The translations under genes were made by a program, and so were the position numbers. DNA of 64,000 bases from Cellvibrionaceae bacterium (GTDB taxonomy: Bacteria > Pseudomonadota > Gammaproteobacteria > Pseudomonadales > Cellvibrionaceae), in contig JAGKWU010000013.1 in the NCBI GenBank assembly GCA_021151695.1, positions 1 to 64,000 on the forward strand, given 5' to 3'. Below, piece after piece: positions 43,208 through 53,390 of the stretch. A model generated the notes under the pieces. The model did not search any database. It had not been told where the DNA came from and saw nothing but the letters and a program-made list of their open reading frames with translations. Every line of letters begins with the position of its first letter. Position 1 is the first letter of the stretch.

Positions 43208-44875
43208 TTATTGATTGCGGCGCAAGGCTTTAATAAATTTACGCGAAGTCGGTGGAGTTGCGGCTTTTTGATCAGCCTGCCATTGCATCCATTGCAATAG
43301 GGACATGGACATCTGCAAAGAATAATCGAGTGATATCCACTGGGTTTGTGCAGGGTTCCCGTAATTGGGGACACCATTACCCATCACATTCACTTCGCCC
43401 TGTTCTGTTTTTACTGTCATGTTAAATGACGCCCCAGCCATAACATTTGCGAAATAAATCGAATCTATATTGGCAAAGGAAACACCGTTATTTTCAGTTG
43501 CCACTGCACCTGAGCGATCCAGACCTTGCTTGGTCAAACCCACAATAGGCGCAACAGATTCCTTGGTGATGCCAGAGAATTGCGACAGGAGTGGTGGCGT
43601 AGTGAAATTAATATCAGGAACCGATGCTGTGCCATGGCAAGACATGCAAGAGCTATTGGCATTATCCGCTGGGCCATTCAAACGATGGTTGGAACCCAGG
43701 TGCCCCATGCGCTGCACAGTGCCAGTACCACCGTAAGAATTTAATTCATCCGCCGCATCCCAAAAAATAACTTCTTCTTTAAAACCATTTTTGCGCGGAT
43801 CGGTTGGATAGTTATAGGCCAATTGCCCTGGTGGCGGAGTATCGTTGCCCCACATCAAACCCAGTAAACTTACACGATGCCAGGGATTTTTTACCTTGGC
43901 TTTGCGGTGGCCATCCGCTACAAAAGTACCGTATACCCAACCGGTTCCCTTGGCCCGGCTATCGCGAACAGAAATATCAAATTGCAGCAATTTCACATCG
44001 TTCCATTTCGCGTAATTGCGCGGACATTGCTGGCTTTGTTCTACCAGGGTGCATTGCTTGCCATCGCCTGCGACACAAGCGCAAAACGTTGGATCAGAAA
44101 TATTGGCATTCCAGGTTGGCATATTGGCTAATACCGGTAATTGATCCAGCGTTGCCGTATTAAATAGCGGCTTAGCAATGACAGCCCCTTCAAGGAAACT
44201 GATATTTTGCTTGGGCACTTTTGCAGCCCCATCTTTTTGCCACACCTGGCCCAGCGTATAAGCCGCGGTTGCGTTGTAAATACCCACCGCCCACATAGTG
44301 GTAGCGGCAGAGCCTGTACCGGATTTAATGGAGAAAGTGACCGGCGCCTCACGCGTTAAACCGTGGATAAATTCGCGGCCACTCAACGGATCATAAGTTT
44401 GAAACGGTATGTGATACCAAGGGCGTACCGGATTTTCACACACATCAAAATCAGATTGGCCCGGTTGGTTAATGTTACCTGCCAGTGCGTAATCGTACAC
44501 AGCATCCGCATATTCCTTTGCGAGCTTTTGCTTTACATCCTGACTAGTATGCTCATCAAACAAGGCATCAAATTTTGCGGCGCGCCACGGCTGGTTAGCA
44601 ATATCATCCACAGGTGCATTCGGGTAATCATCAGCCAATTTAAAAACAGGTCCGGTATAGGCACCGCTGGGCGCGTTACTGATACTCTGCCCTTTCCACA
44701 TCTCTGCAAATTTTGGATTTATATCCTGCCAATACGCCGGATAAGTTCCCGTGCAGGTATTGACCGGCTTATAGGCTGCTTTATCACCGGATTTTGTGTG
44801 GGCTGTGGCATCCGCGAAAACGAGCGGTGCTATACAACTGGCAAATAGTGCAACAGTTTGAATTATTTTTTTCAT
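43208..44875 (-). CDS. Periplasmic single-heme c-type cytochrome-like protein
   Basis: A 555-residue secreted protein with a signal peptide (IIQTVALFASCIAPLVFA, about 4-21) and one heme-binding motif CMSCHG (C410, C413, H414). A Cys-rich patch FCACVAGDGKQC (about 257-268) is also present. The 385-residue N-terminal part before the heme site is not recognised; it contains many aromatic residues (PWYHIPFQTYDP, NPWHRVSLLGLMWG). It could be an electron-transfer partner or an oxidoreductase. The gene lies 70 bp after the nucleoside hydrolase gene on the same strand, so co-transcription is possible. AAAGGA precedes the ATG. Confidence 0.65.
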   Translation of the reverse strand: MKKIIQTVALFASCIAPLVFADATAHTKSGDKAAYKPVNTCTGTYPAYWQDINPKFAEMWKGQSISNAPSGAYTGPVFKLADDYPNAPVDDIANQPWRAAKFDALFDEHTSQDVKQKLAKEYADAVYDYALAGNINQPGQSDFDVCENPVRPWYHIPFQTYDPLSGREFIHGLTREAPVTFSIKSGTGSAATTMWAVGIYNATAAYTLGQVWQKDGAAKVPKQNISFLEGAVIAKPLFNTATLDQLPVLANMPTWNANISDPTFCACVAGDGKQCTLVEQSQQCPRNYAKWNDVKLLQFDISVRDSRAKGTGWVYGTFVADGHRKAKVKNPWHRVSLLGLMWGNDTPPPGQLAYNYPTDPRKNGFKEEVIFWDAADELNSYGGTGTVQRMGHLGSNHRLNGPADNANSSCMSCHGTASVPDINFTTPPLLSQFSGITKESVAPIVGLTKQGLDRSGAVATENNGVSFANIDSIYFANVMAGASFNMTVKTEQGEVNVMGNGVPNYGNPAQTQWISLDYSLQMSMSLLQWMQWQADQKAATPPTSRKFIKALRRNQ

Positions 44876-44945
44876 GAAGGATCTATTCCTTTAACAATTA
44901 AAATTAACAACGCATTATTATTGTTACTGCACGCTTAATTTATTA

Positions 44946-45956
44946 CTACAAACCTAACACCCTTAAATACTCGTTATAAACATCTTCCTTGCGTGCGGAC
45001 AACGCAATATCTACCTCGACACCTTTTGCATCATCAACAACAAGCATGCCGGATTTATCCTGTTCCTCATCAAGTTCCTGGTGAATAAGAATGTTAAAAG
45101 GTTTACTGGCAACCAACTCCGGATTGGTGAGCGCGCAGGCTGCAAGCGGGTCCCAAAATGACAGGAAGCTGCCGATACCTGCAGCATTTGCAGGGAATGC
45201 CAGGATTGCACTGACGAATTCCGCTTGTGGAGTTTTTATGGCATTCAAACGATCTACAAAACTTTGATCGATAGGCACATCATTGGTGGCATTCAATGCA
45301 ATCAATCGCAACGGCACACCAAAATCAATCATATATTGGGCACCTAATGGATCGATAAAAATATTCCATTCGGCAACATGGTTGGTGTAGTAGGGATCAT
45401 CACCCAAGGTTGGCATTATGTTGCCAAATGCACCGGGCGACGCATAATCCGGTAGTAAATTACCGCCCATCATCACAATATTGTTTATTCCACGCTTGAT
45501 GGCATTCTTTAAACTCTCATCATGTTGCGCAGCGTAAAACAAATTCCCAAAGGTAGTACCACCACCGATTGACAGGAGGGTTATTGGCTCATGCTCCGTT
45601 AAAAAATAATCCGTCAACCAGGCTTGAGCCTCAAATATTCTTGGCGCGGGGTTTTGTGCAGGAAATGCAGCATCATAATGAGCATCCGCATCTTTGCGTA
45701 AACCTGCGGGAAATACATTGCTGTAGCGCATGGGGCTCTGGCTACCACGCAATACGGGAATTGATTCGGCGTCCTTTCCAAATAAGGTCAACATATTCGC
45801 CACATTGCTAACGCCATAGCTTAAATGCGCAGCACCACATCCCGTGACACTGATGGCGACAACATCTATATCAGGATGCTGCAGAAGATAGACCATCGCC
45901 ATATAGTCATCGAAATCTACGTCTGTATCGATTATTACTTTTTTTCGCGTAACCAC
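44946..45956 (-). CDS. Nucleoside hydrolase-like protein (IUNH family)
   Basis: A 336-residue protein of the inosine-uridine nucleoside hydrolase fold, which removes bases from ribonucleosides. The N-terminal calcium site reads DTDVDFDDYMA (D10, D12, D16, D17), where family members normally have DTDPGxDDAxA, so the Pro-Gly turn is altered. LRLIALNATNDVPI (about 215-228) and SFWDPLAAC (about 265-273, conserved Asp) match the family. There is no signal peptide. The start is GTG at 45956 with AAAGGAG upstream. Substrate specificity cannot be called. It is probably in one unit with the heme protein downstream. Confidence 0.82.
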   Translation of the reverse strand: MVTRKKVIIDTDVDFDDYMAMVYLLQHPDIDVVAISVTGCGAAHLSYGVSNVANMLTLFGKDAESIPVLRGSQSPMRYSNVFPAGLRKDADAHYDAAFPAQNPAPRIFEAQAWLTDYFLTEHEPITLLSIGGGTTFGNLFYAAQHDESLKNAIKRGINNIVMMGGNLLPDYASPGAFGNIMPTLGDDPYYTNHVAEWNIFIDPLGAQYMIDFGVPLRLIALNATNDVPIDQSFVDRLNAIKTPQAEFVSAILAFPANAAGIGSFLSFWDPLAACALTNPELVASKPFNILIHQELDEEQDKSGMLVVDDAKGVEVDIALSARKEDVYNEYLRVLGL

Positions 45957-46232
45957 ACCTAACTCCTTTATTGTTTTGCACGTTTTAAAATCTTTTTTGA
46001 TCAGAAGGGCTCAACGACCAAGCACAATAACTGCGCTGTCCGCCGTTTCGCTTCATGGGAGAATAGTCGAAATTTTTCGGTGTAAAGGCGAGATTAAAAA
46101 ATATTAACGGCGCAGGCACATTTTTCATCCTGAAAAAACAATTCAGATGCCAATAAAGGATTTAGTGTGGAAATCTAAAAAAGAGAGAACGGAAAAATTC
46201 GTGAAGCTCGATTGTTTTTTAAGCAAAAAATT

Positions 46233-49200
46233 TTAACGCTCAATCTTATACATAATATCCAAACTCTGCGTCTTACCCGATTCCGCTTCCAGTTGTATGC
46301 GATCATTAATTTTGTAGGTCATCCCCAGCGAGAACGCCTGGTCGAACAAGCCGACTATGTAGTGCACAAATAATTTTGGGGTGAGGTATTTTCCGATCCA
46401 GAGTTCACTTTGTTGCAAACCCTTATCGGCTTTTACGGTGACTTCATCAAGGCCAACTTTGCGGGCGATATCGGAAGACATAGAATCGCCCTGGCTCATG
46501 CCGAGCTTGCCGATTGCACCTATGATCGCGTAGGCATCATCTTTTGAGGATTGTGATAACGCCTTGCCGGTTATCAACATAGCCATGGCATTACTCTCCG
46601 TAGTGGCCGGCACGGCGAATACACTGCTTTTGGGATGCTGCAACGTTCCGCCTATATCGAGACCGGCGATGACGCTGCCCTCCCTTTCGCCATCCACTAC
46701 GCCGCCGCCCAACTCGCGTACCGCGCGAATGTCGAGACCGGGATTATCGTAAGGCCCCTGGAAAATTAACCGGCCACGCTCGATGGTCAGCTCCTGGCCA
46801 TAAGCGCGATAAATACCGCGATCCACCGCCACAAAGCCAGTGGTAAATAACTGACGATTTTCTTCTTTCAGGACATTCGCTTTTCCGGTGAGGCGAGTGT
46901 CCAGACCAAACCCTTTAAAACGCACATCATCGCCAAAATACAAAATCACATTGGTGTGAAATGGTTGTGTTTGTTTTGCGTTGCCAACTTCATCACCGGG
47001 GGTAATAACCACCGCATCTTGCGATACACGTGTCGCTGTCTCCGGCAGATTTTTTAGCGCGGCACGCGCCCAGGGAATTTCGGTACTACCGGTTAGCTCA
47101 ATCGATTTTGCATCCGCATGCAACTTCAGGTTTGGGCTGATATTTGCCGTGAGTTGTGTTTGCGTAATGATGCGAATATCCGCACCAAACACATTGGCCT
47201 GCCAATACCAATCAGGCGCGCCAAGATTAATAAAATCGCCCTGGGTTACCAAAGTGCCATCACCGGAGGTAATTTTTCCCTCCACATGGGCCGAGTTAAT
47301 CGAGGGGCTGGTAATGTGATATTCGATATTTTTTAATTCCAGGCCAAGCCGCGGCAAATTGGCGCTGCCGTTTTGTAAATGCAGGCTGCCGGTAATAGCG
47401 GGTTTTTCGGTGGTTCCCTCTACATTGAGATTGGCGGTAGCGGAGCCCTGCACATTATTTAAAAAAGGCAACAGACTTTCGAGGGGGGCCAGATCGGGCA
47501 AATCCGCATTGAGTTTTGCCTGGATTTTTTTATCGGTCAGTGAATATTTTGCATCGCCATTTACCACACCATAATTGGTCCAGTCCAGTTTGGCTGCCGC
47601 AGCAAATTGATTATTTTTTAGCGATGCAGTAACACCACCTTCTCGCAACTCGTAAGTCTCCAGCTTGCCGCCCTGGAATTGATAACGCAATTGCGCACCG
47701 CGAGTTTGCAAGCTCGCATCCAACACCGACGCTTGATTATTGTCTGCCCGCCATTTTGCATCGCCATCCAATACGCCAGCCAAATTAACCTCAGGCTTAA
47801 ACCAGGCCCGCAAATTGCTGAGGGGAACTGCTTTAACGCTCATCTCGGCATGAGTACCGCGATCACCAGCCCAATGTACGCTGGCGCAGATAGCCGGCAC
47901 TTCCCGCAAAGCATGTTCAGTGGGTGCGGCAGTTTCTATCTCTGCAGCAAGTGTATTAGCCGTTGTGAGGCAGAGCTTATTAACATCGGCATGAGTAGCA
48001 TCTGCCTCCATGGTTGCGCGCAGGCTTTCAGGGGCCAAATACCAACGCGGCAATTTTTTCGCACTCAACGACAGTTCGCGCCATTGGCCGCGCCAGATCT
48101 TATCTTTCCAACTGCTGTCCAAACCAAGCGACAAATGTCCCAGGGTCGGGCTATCCAATTGGCCATCGATACTGTGCTTTTCCAGGGCTCCTGCGCCTTT
48201 GAGGGATAACTGGGTAATTGGCTGCCCGGCCATTTGTGCACGCGTAGCATCGAGTTGAAGCTCATAGTCTTTTGATAAATTCGCGCGAGGATTTAATTTG
48301 AGCAGCAATTTTTCTACCGCATAATTGCCCCAGGCTAACTGATCGGCCTGCGCATTGATTTGCAAACGTGGCTCGCGCACATCGCCGCTGATAACACCAG
48401 TACTGTTGAGGGCGCCTTGCAAACTATTGGCGATCTGATTGAGTGCTGGTGCGGTCAGTTTCCACTCCAAAGCCAGTTGTTCATTGGGCAGGCTTTTATT
48501 GGGTGCCCTGGTATTAAGGATTAATTTGTTATCGCCCAGCGCGAGATTCATATTGGAACCTTGCCACTGTCCGCGCTCAAATTTCAGCGCGCCATTAGCA
48601 GCGACTTTGTATTGGCGCAGCTGACCATCGAGCTTTAGCTGTTCCACCGCAAACTGCCATTGCTGATCCGCCAACTGCTCACCACTGCTACTTAGCTCGA
48701 TGTGTAAATCACTTGGCCAGTCAGCCAAAAACTGCGCAATATTCAAATGCTCGCCCTGCACTTGTAAATTCCACTGCAGGCGCGGCAATAGACTCAGGTC
48801 ACCACGCAAGGACACCGAATTATCAGCCATTGGCTCTTGTAGTTTCTGATCTATGAGATTATCAATTTTTTGCAATAAACCGGCAGAGCTGGATTGGCTA
48901 TTTATCGGTGGCTTTTGCGAGGTTAGGCGCAAATCCTCAATTTGCCAGCGCATCAATGGTTGAATATTTTTATTGGAACTATCACCCCCCTGGTACTGAC
49001 CTTTAGCGTTGAGCGATGCAATCAGCCTGGCCTCGCGAGTATCAGCCTGAAGCTGTCCGCTGATCTGGTAATTATCCAGCCAGCCTTGTAATTGCAATTT
49101 GCCTTGTGTACCCAGCAGACTGGTGAAAAATTGCTGGTCGCCACCAGAATTCAACCACTGTTGCAATTCGGCAGTGAATGCCTGGTTTGGCCAGTCGAGT

Positions 49201-50051
49201 TTGAGATCAGCACCCGGCTTGCGCTTTTTATCATGTAATGCCGGCTGCACCTTCGCCTGTAAATTAGCCACGAATGGCTGCAGTAATTTATGTTGGATCA
49301 GCAGGCTTTTAATATCACCGCCGAAGGTAGCTTCGCCCGCAAACAACGGTGAATTTTCTGCATCAGCTTTAAATTGCCATTGGCTTTTTAGCGCAAGCTT
49401 GTAGGGATACCCCAAACCTGCAGTGCCATCAACCACCAGGCTTGCGCCAGGCTTCACCAAGGTTAACTCATGCAGGTGTAGCCGAAAATTACCCAACACC
49501 AGCGAGCCTGTAATTGCGGTAATCGGTGTTAACTGATCGCCTTGCTTTATCTTCAGATTCCGCAAATTTATATTGCCCAACTCCACCCGCACTGGTTGCG
49601 AAAAATCGGGCCAGACAAAGGGATCTGGTTCGGGTTCGTTTTTTGCAGGAGGTAATTGCACGCGAATATTTTCTGCCGACAGAGATTGCACCGAAGCAGT
49701 TGCATAAAAAAGCGCCGCAGGTTGCCAGCGAAAAGCAATTTTTTCCGCATGAACATTCAACTCAGCTTGCGCAAAATCCAGCGAAGCCACATCAAGGCCG
49801 GTGAGCAGATTGCCGCGCATGTCGCCCAGCCGAGCATGTAAGAGGTTTGCTGCTTCCTGCAATACCCAGCGGCTGCCTTTATCAGTGCTGATAAGACTGG
49901 TGAGCAATGCAACTACAATCAGCAGGAAAAATACAATGCCCAACAACATTTTTCCAAGGCGGCGCAATAGCACAGCAGCGCGCGGATGCTGTTGTAATTG
50001 TTTAGCGCACCAGGATTTACACTGGGCAAACCAACGCCTGGGCGAGATCAT
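46233..50051 (-). CDS. tamB: Translocation and assembly module subunit TamB
   Basis: A 1272-residue protein that bridges inner and outer membranes as a long beta-taco, moving phospholipids and aiding outer-membrane protein assembly. It has an N-terminal membrane helix (about 32-52), a long repetitive beta-rich body, and a C-terminal DUF490 domain (about 930-1272) with GLDTRLTGKANVL, RIYRAYGQELTIERGRL-like text and the last segment FDQAFSLGMTYKINDRIQLE (20 residues). Its ATG overlaps the tamA stop by 4 bp. Length and order tamA-tamB are normal. Confidence 0.95.
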   Translation of the reverse strand: MISPRRWFAQCKSWCAKQLQQHPRAAVLLRRLGKMLLGIVFFLLIVVALLTSLISTDKGSRWVLQEAANLLHARLGDMRGNLLTGLDVASLDFAQAELNVHAEKIAFRWQPAALFYATASVQSLSAENIRVQLPPAKNEPEPDPFVWPDFSQPVRVELGNINLRNLKIKQGDQLTPITAITGSLVLGNFRLHLHELTLVKPGASLVVDGTAGLGYPYKLALKSQWQFKADAENSPLFAGEATFGGDIKSLLIQHKLLQPFVANLQAKVQPALHDKKRKPGADLKLDWPNQAFTAELQQWLNSGGDQQFFTSLLGTQGKLQLQGWLDNYQISGQLQADTREARLIASLNAKGQYQGGDSSNKNIQPLMRWQIEDLRLTSQKPPINSQSSSAGLLQKIDNLIDQKLQEPMADNSVSLRGDLSLLPRLQWNLQVQGEHLNIAQFLADWPSDLHIELSSSGEQLADQQWQFAVEQLKLDGQLRQYKVAANGALKFERGQWQGSNMNLALGDNKLILNTRAPNKSLPNEQLALEWKLTAPALNQIANSLQGALNSTGVISGDVREPRLQINAQADQLAWGNYAVEKLLLKLNPRANLSKDYELQLDATRAQMAGQPITQLSLKGAGALEKHSIDGQLDSPTLGHLSLGLDSSWKDKIWRGQWRELSLSAKKLPRWYLAPESLRATMEADATHADVNKLCLTTANTLAAEIETAAPTEHALREVPAICASVHWAGDRGTHAEMSVKAVPLSNLRAWFKPEVNLAGVLDGDAKWRADNNQASVLDASLQTRGAQLRYQFQGGKLETYELREGGVTASLKNNQFAAAAKLDWTNYGVVNGDAKYSLTDKKIQAKLNADLPDLAPLESLLPFLNNVQGSATANLNVEGTTEKPAITGSLHLQNGSANLPRLGLELKNIEYHITSPSINSAHVEGKITSGDGTLVTQGDFINLGAPDWYWQANVFGADIRIITQTQLTANISPNLKLHADAKSIELTGSTEIPWARAALKNLPETATRVSQDAVVITPGDEVGNAKQTQPFHTNVILYFGDDVRFKGFGLDTRLTGKANVLKEENRQLFTTGFVAVDRGIYRAYGQELTIERGRLIFQGPYDNPGLDIRAVRELGGGVVDGEREGSVIAGLDIGGTLQHPKSSVFAVPATTESNAMAMLITGKALSQSSKDDAYAIIGAIGKLGMSQGDSMSSDIARKVGLDEVTVKADKGLQQSELWIGKYLTPKLFVHYIVGLFDQAFSLGMTYKINDRIQLEAESGKTQSLDIMYKIER

Positions 50052-51856
50052 AAATCTGGCCCCATGCTGATATGCAGCGCCCAGCCTTTGGGCTCATCCA
50101 GTGCGCGCGCCACATCAACCCGCACCGGGCCAATAGGTGAAATATAACGAATACCCAAGCCTACACCGCGCTTCAATTGCCAGTGCGTATCGTTAGCGGC
50201 GTTGCCCAAATCATAAAAGGCCGCTGCGGCCCAATTACCTTTAAAGCGATAGTCGTATTCGATGCTGCTGACCAAAAGGTTATTACCGCCAATCACCTTA
50301 TCCTTTGGCGGCGCAGTGGGATTTTTTTCATCGATGACCGGCTCTGTCGGTCCAAGCGATTTGTACTCGTAGCCGCGCACACTGTTATCGCCGCCGGCAA
50401 AAAATCTCACTGATCCTGGCAAGTCATTAATATCGCCCGCTATCTTGGTTAAACCCAACTCTGTACGAAATAACAGACGACCGTAACTTTCCAACGAATA
50501 AATATATTTAGCGCGGGTATATCCCTGCAAATAACTTACGTCAGATCCGAGCGTTGTTGGCGAGCCAGAAACACGGCCAATAAAACTCCAGCCGCGCAAT
50601 GGGTAGGGATTCCCATCTGTCTCAGTGCGCGTAAGCGTGTAGGAGGGAATCAGCAGATGCGAGAACTGCATAGGTTCGGTACCCACTTGCGAGTTTTCGT
50701 TTTCGACATTAATGGCGTAGGTCTGCAACCAGTGGCTTTCGCGGTAGTAGCTGTAACTTGTACCGTAGGTGCGCTTGCTACTGTAGAGTGTATCTGTGTC
50801 TTCTTTTTCGTAGCCGGTGTAGATTTTTAAAAATTCGTAGGATGGTCTGTGCATGGGTATTGTGTAACCCACCTGCGCCGTCGTTTTAATGGCAGAGTAA
50901 CTCAAGTCGGCATTGATGCTGTGGCCGCGATCATTAAAGTAGCGATCCTCAAAGCCAAGGCGAATGCGCGGGCCAGTATCTGTCGCCACACCCACACCAC
51001 CCGCGTAGGAATAGCGCTTGCGCTCTTCCAGAACCACATCTACATCAACAGTTTTGTCGTGCAGGTTTTGCAAGTCCGGTGTTGCTGTAGCCACATTGAA
51101 ATAATTGGTCGCGTTGTAGATGCTTTTTAACTCCAGCATCTTGTCGGTATCGTAATAATCACCGGATTTAAAATTGAGGTAGCGACGAACAAACTTTTCG
51201 CGAAAGATTTCCTGTTTGATGCGTATCTCGCCAATGCGATAGCGCGGCCCTGTGTCGTACACCAATTCTATGTCCGCCGCATTTTTCTCCACGTCCACGC
51301 GAATGACACTTGTCTCAAACCGGCCATCAAAATAACCGCGACTGGTCGCCAGGGTGGAGATGTGGTTTTTCAGGTTTTCGTAGGCGCCATGATTGAGCCG
51401 CTCGCCCACCACTATGCCGGGATGGCTCTGCAAATCGCGAAACACACCATCACCGAAACCCTCTCCATTAATCACCAGATGCACCTGCGCCACATTAACA
51501 GCCGGGCCCGGAGTCAACTCCAGCAGCAATTGCCAGCAGTTGTTTTGTTGCGTGAGCGCAGAGGTAAATTTGAGTTGGTAGAAGCCCAGGGCCTGGGCGG
51601 CATTCTGGATTTCAGTTTCGGCATCGTTGAGCAACGCCTTGAGCCGCCACTCGGGGGCATCACAGGGTTCATCGGCGATGCTGAGGTATTGGCGAACGTT
51701 ATCGCGCAGCACATTGGGGCCGCCATTTACGGTGATCTGCGGGCTGGCAGCCGCCACCGCAACAGCCCCCAGGATAGGGGTAAGGAGGATACTGGCGATA
51801 AGCAACCCGATACACGGGCTAATGCGCTTGCAAAGCGACCATGACAAAAGATTCAA
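50048..51856 (-). CDS. tamA: Translocation and assembly module subunit TamA
   Basis: A 602-residue Omp85-family outer-membrane protein. A signal peptide (about 10-37) is followed by three POTRA domains (about 40-270) and a 16-strand barrel. The late motif RFFAGGDNSVRGYEYKSLGP (about 486-505) is the Omp85 VRGY/F element, and the C-terminus GLGIRYISPIGPVRVDVARA is typical. The start is a TTG at 51856 with GGGAAA 6 bp upstream; no ATG lies near the signal peptide start. It overlaps tamB by 4 bp and is divergent from rlmJ. Confidence 0.95.
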   Translation of the reverse strand: MNLLSWSLCKRISPCIGLLIASILLTPILGAVAVAAASPQITVNGGPNVLRDNVRQYLSIADEPCDAPEWRLKALLNDAETEIQNAAQALGFYQLKFTSALTQQNNCWQLLLELTPGPAVNVAQVHLVINGEGFGDGVFRDLQSHPGIVVGERLNHGAYENLKNHISTLATSRGYFDGRFETSVIRVDVEKNAADIELVYDTGPRYRIGEIRIKQEIFREKFVRRYLNFKSGDYYDTDKMLELKSIYNATNYFNVATATPDLQNLHDKTVDVDVVLEERKRYSYAGGVGVATDTGPRIRLGFEDRYFNDRGHSINADLSYSAIKTTAQVGYTIPMHRPSYEFLKIYTGYEKEDTDTLYSSKRTYGTSYSYYRESHWLQTYAINVENENSQVGTEPMQFSHLLIPSYTLTRTETDGNPYPLRGWSFIGRVSGSPTTLGSDVSYLQGYTRAKYIYSLESYGRLLFRTELGLTKIAGDINDLPGSVRFFAGGDNSVRGYEYKSLGPTEPVIDEKNPTAPPKDKVIGGNNLLVSSIEYDYRFKGNWAAAAFYDLGNAANDTHWQLKRGVGLGIRYISPIGPVRVDVARALDEPKGWALHISMGPDL

Positions 51857-52004
51857 TCACTATTTCCCGGTCAAAATATCCTGGTGCGGATGGCGCACCT
51901 TGTCTTGGGCTACTTTACCCCAGCCTTGTGGGCCACAAAACCCCACCCATAGCCGCTGTGTACGGCGACACACAAAAGCGCAGTGGTTCTGGCGCCCTTT
52001 CCGC

Positions 52005-52010
52005 TATAAT
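52005..52010 (+). promoter_or_regulatory. Probable -10 element for rlmJ
   Basis: A perfect TATAAT lies 71 bp before the rlmJ ATG in the 224-bp tamA/rlmJ divergent region. The -35 match upstream is poor. Confidence 0.4.
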
Positions 52011-52080
52011 CGCCACACTTTTTTACCGGGCCGGTTTATCAGCCCGATTCAGGCAACGCCAGCCACCGCAGGATCTACCC

Positions 52081-52923
52081 ATGCTCAGTTACAGACACGC
52101 CTTCCATGCCGGCAACTTTGCCGATGTGCTCAAACACAGCTTGCTGCTGCACAGCCTGATGTACATGACGCAAAAAGAAAAACCCCTGCGCATTATAGAT
52201 ACCCACGCCGGTGCTGGTGCTTACTCCCTAGCCGGTGGTCAGCCGCAAAAAAACCGTGAGTACGACAACGGCATTGGCAAACTCTGGGAGCGTAACGACC
52301 TGCCACCATTGCTGCGCGATTATGTGGATTTTGTAAAAAGTTTTAACCAGGGCGAAAAGTTACTCCACTACCCTGGCTCGCCGCTGTTTATGCAAGCGTC
52401 CCTGCGAGACAAGGACAATTTATTTTTGCACGAGTTGCACTCCACCGATTGGCGCCTGCTGGGCGAAACCATCGGCAAAGACAAGCGCGTAAAAATTATC
52501 GATGACGACGGCCTCGCCGGCATGCAAGCGCTGCTGCCTCCACCGGAGCGGCGCGGGTTAGTATTTATCGATCCTTCTTACGAAATCAAAAGCGATTACC
52601 AGGCGGTGATCAAACAAGTCATCAGCGCTTATAAAAAATTTGCCACAGGTACCTTTGTGATTTGGTATCCCGTGGTGCTGCGCCAGCGCATCGACGAGAT
52701 GGAAAAAGCGCTGCAAAAAAGTGGCATTAAAAATATCCAGCTGTTTGAATTTGGTATCGCTGCCGATAATCCGGAATATGGCATGAACTCCGCTGGCTTG
52801 ATTGTGATCAACCCGCCCTGGACACTCTGGGCTGCAATGGAAGAAACACTGCCTTGGCTGGCAGAACAGTTAAGTGAAAATGGTGAAGGTCATTACCGGC
52901 TTGAACAGCTGGTAGCAGAATAA
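52081..52923 (+). CDS. rlmJ: 23S rRNA (adenine-2030-N6)-methyltransferase RlmJ
   Basis: A 280-residue enzyme that methylates A2030 of 23S rRNA. The N-terminus MLSYRHAFHAGNFADVLKH (19 residues), DTHAGAGAY and LVFIDPSYEIKSDYQAV match RlmJ; the catalytic tetrapeptide reads DPSY instead of the usual DPPY. C-terminal SAGLIVINPPW is also conserved. The ATG at 52081 has CAGGAT upstream and fits the family start; 80 extra open codons upstream are not homologous. A small membrane-protein gene follows 25 bp later. Confidence 0.94.
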   Translation: MLSYRHAFHAGNFADVLKHSLLLHSLMYMTQKEKPLRIIDTHAGAGAYSLAGGQPQKNREYDNGIGKLWERNDLPPLLRDYVDFVKSFNQGEKLLHYPGSPLFMQASLRDKDNLFLHELHSTDWRLLGETIGKDKRVKIIDDDGLAGMQALLPPPERRGLVFIDPSYEIKSDYQAVIKQVISAYKKFATGTFVIWYPVVLRQRIDEMEKALQKSGIKNIQLFEFGIAADNPEYGMNSAGLIVINPPWTLWAAMEETLPWLAEQLSENGEGHYRLEQLVAE

Positions 52924-52948
52924 ATTTATAGCGGAGCATAAGTGCATC

Positions 52949-53365
52949 ATGCGCAATCCACACAAACCAGCACCGCAAACAAACAGAGCGGTTAAGGCAG
53001 CATTACTTTCTGCGTTTGTCTTTCCCGGCATAGGCTTGTGGTGGCTCAAGCGCTATTGGCGTGGCTGTATTTTTGTTATTCCTACTGGCCTGATCGTCAT
53101 TTATCTTTGCCGTTTGCTCACGCAAATTCTGGCCCCCATCCAACAAAAATTACAGCGGCAAGTTGAAATGGGGGCTATCGATCCCTTTGACCTGGCCGGA
53201 CTCTATGTGCGCCTCTACAAAGAACTTTTTCTTGCACTGGAACCCCACCAGACACAATTGGAGCTTGCCAAATACACGCTGATTATCTGCTGGTTGTGCA
53301 GCATTCTCAGTTCCTATTTTGTCGGTAAAAAACTCGATCAATCTGAAGCCGCCCGATCAATCTGA
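52949..53365 (+). CDS. Small membrane protein of unknown function
   Basis: A 138-residue protein with hydrophobic helices at about 18-33, 40-60 (CIFVIPTGLIVIYLCRLL) and 108-128 (LIICWLCSILSSYFVG), and a basic N-terminus. The pattern FVFPGIGLWWLKRYWRG resembles short proteins with a Pro-Gly hinge. No family is recognised. It lies between rlmJ and a DUF486 gene with short gaps, suggesting one transcript. Confidence 0.6.
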   Translation: MRNPHKPAPQTNRAVKAALLSAFVFPGIGLWWLKRYWRGCIFVIPTGLIVIYLCRLLTQILAPIQQKLQRQVEMGAIDPFDLAGLYVRLYKELFLALEPHQTQLELAKYTLIICWLCSILSSYFVGKKLDQSEAARSI

Positions 53366-53390
53366 AACAGATAGCCCCAAGGAATAACCC

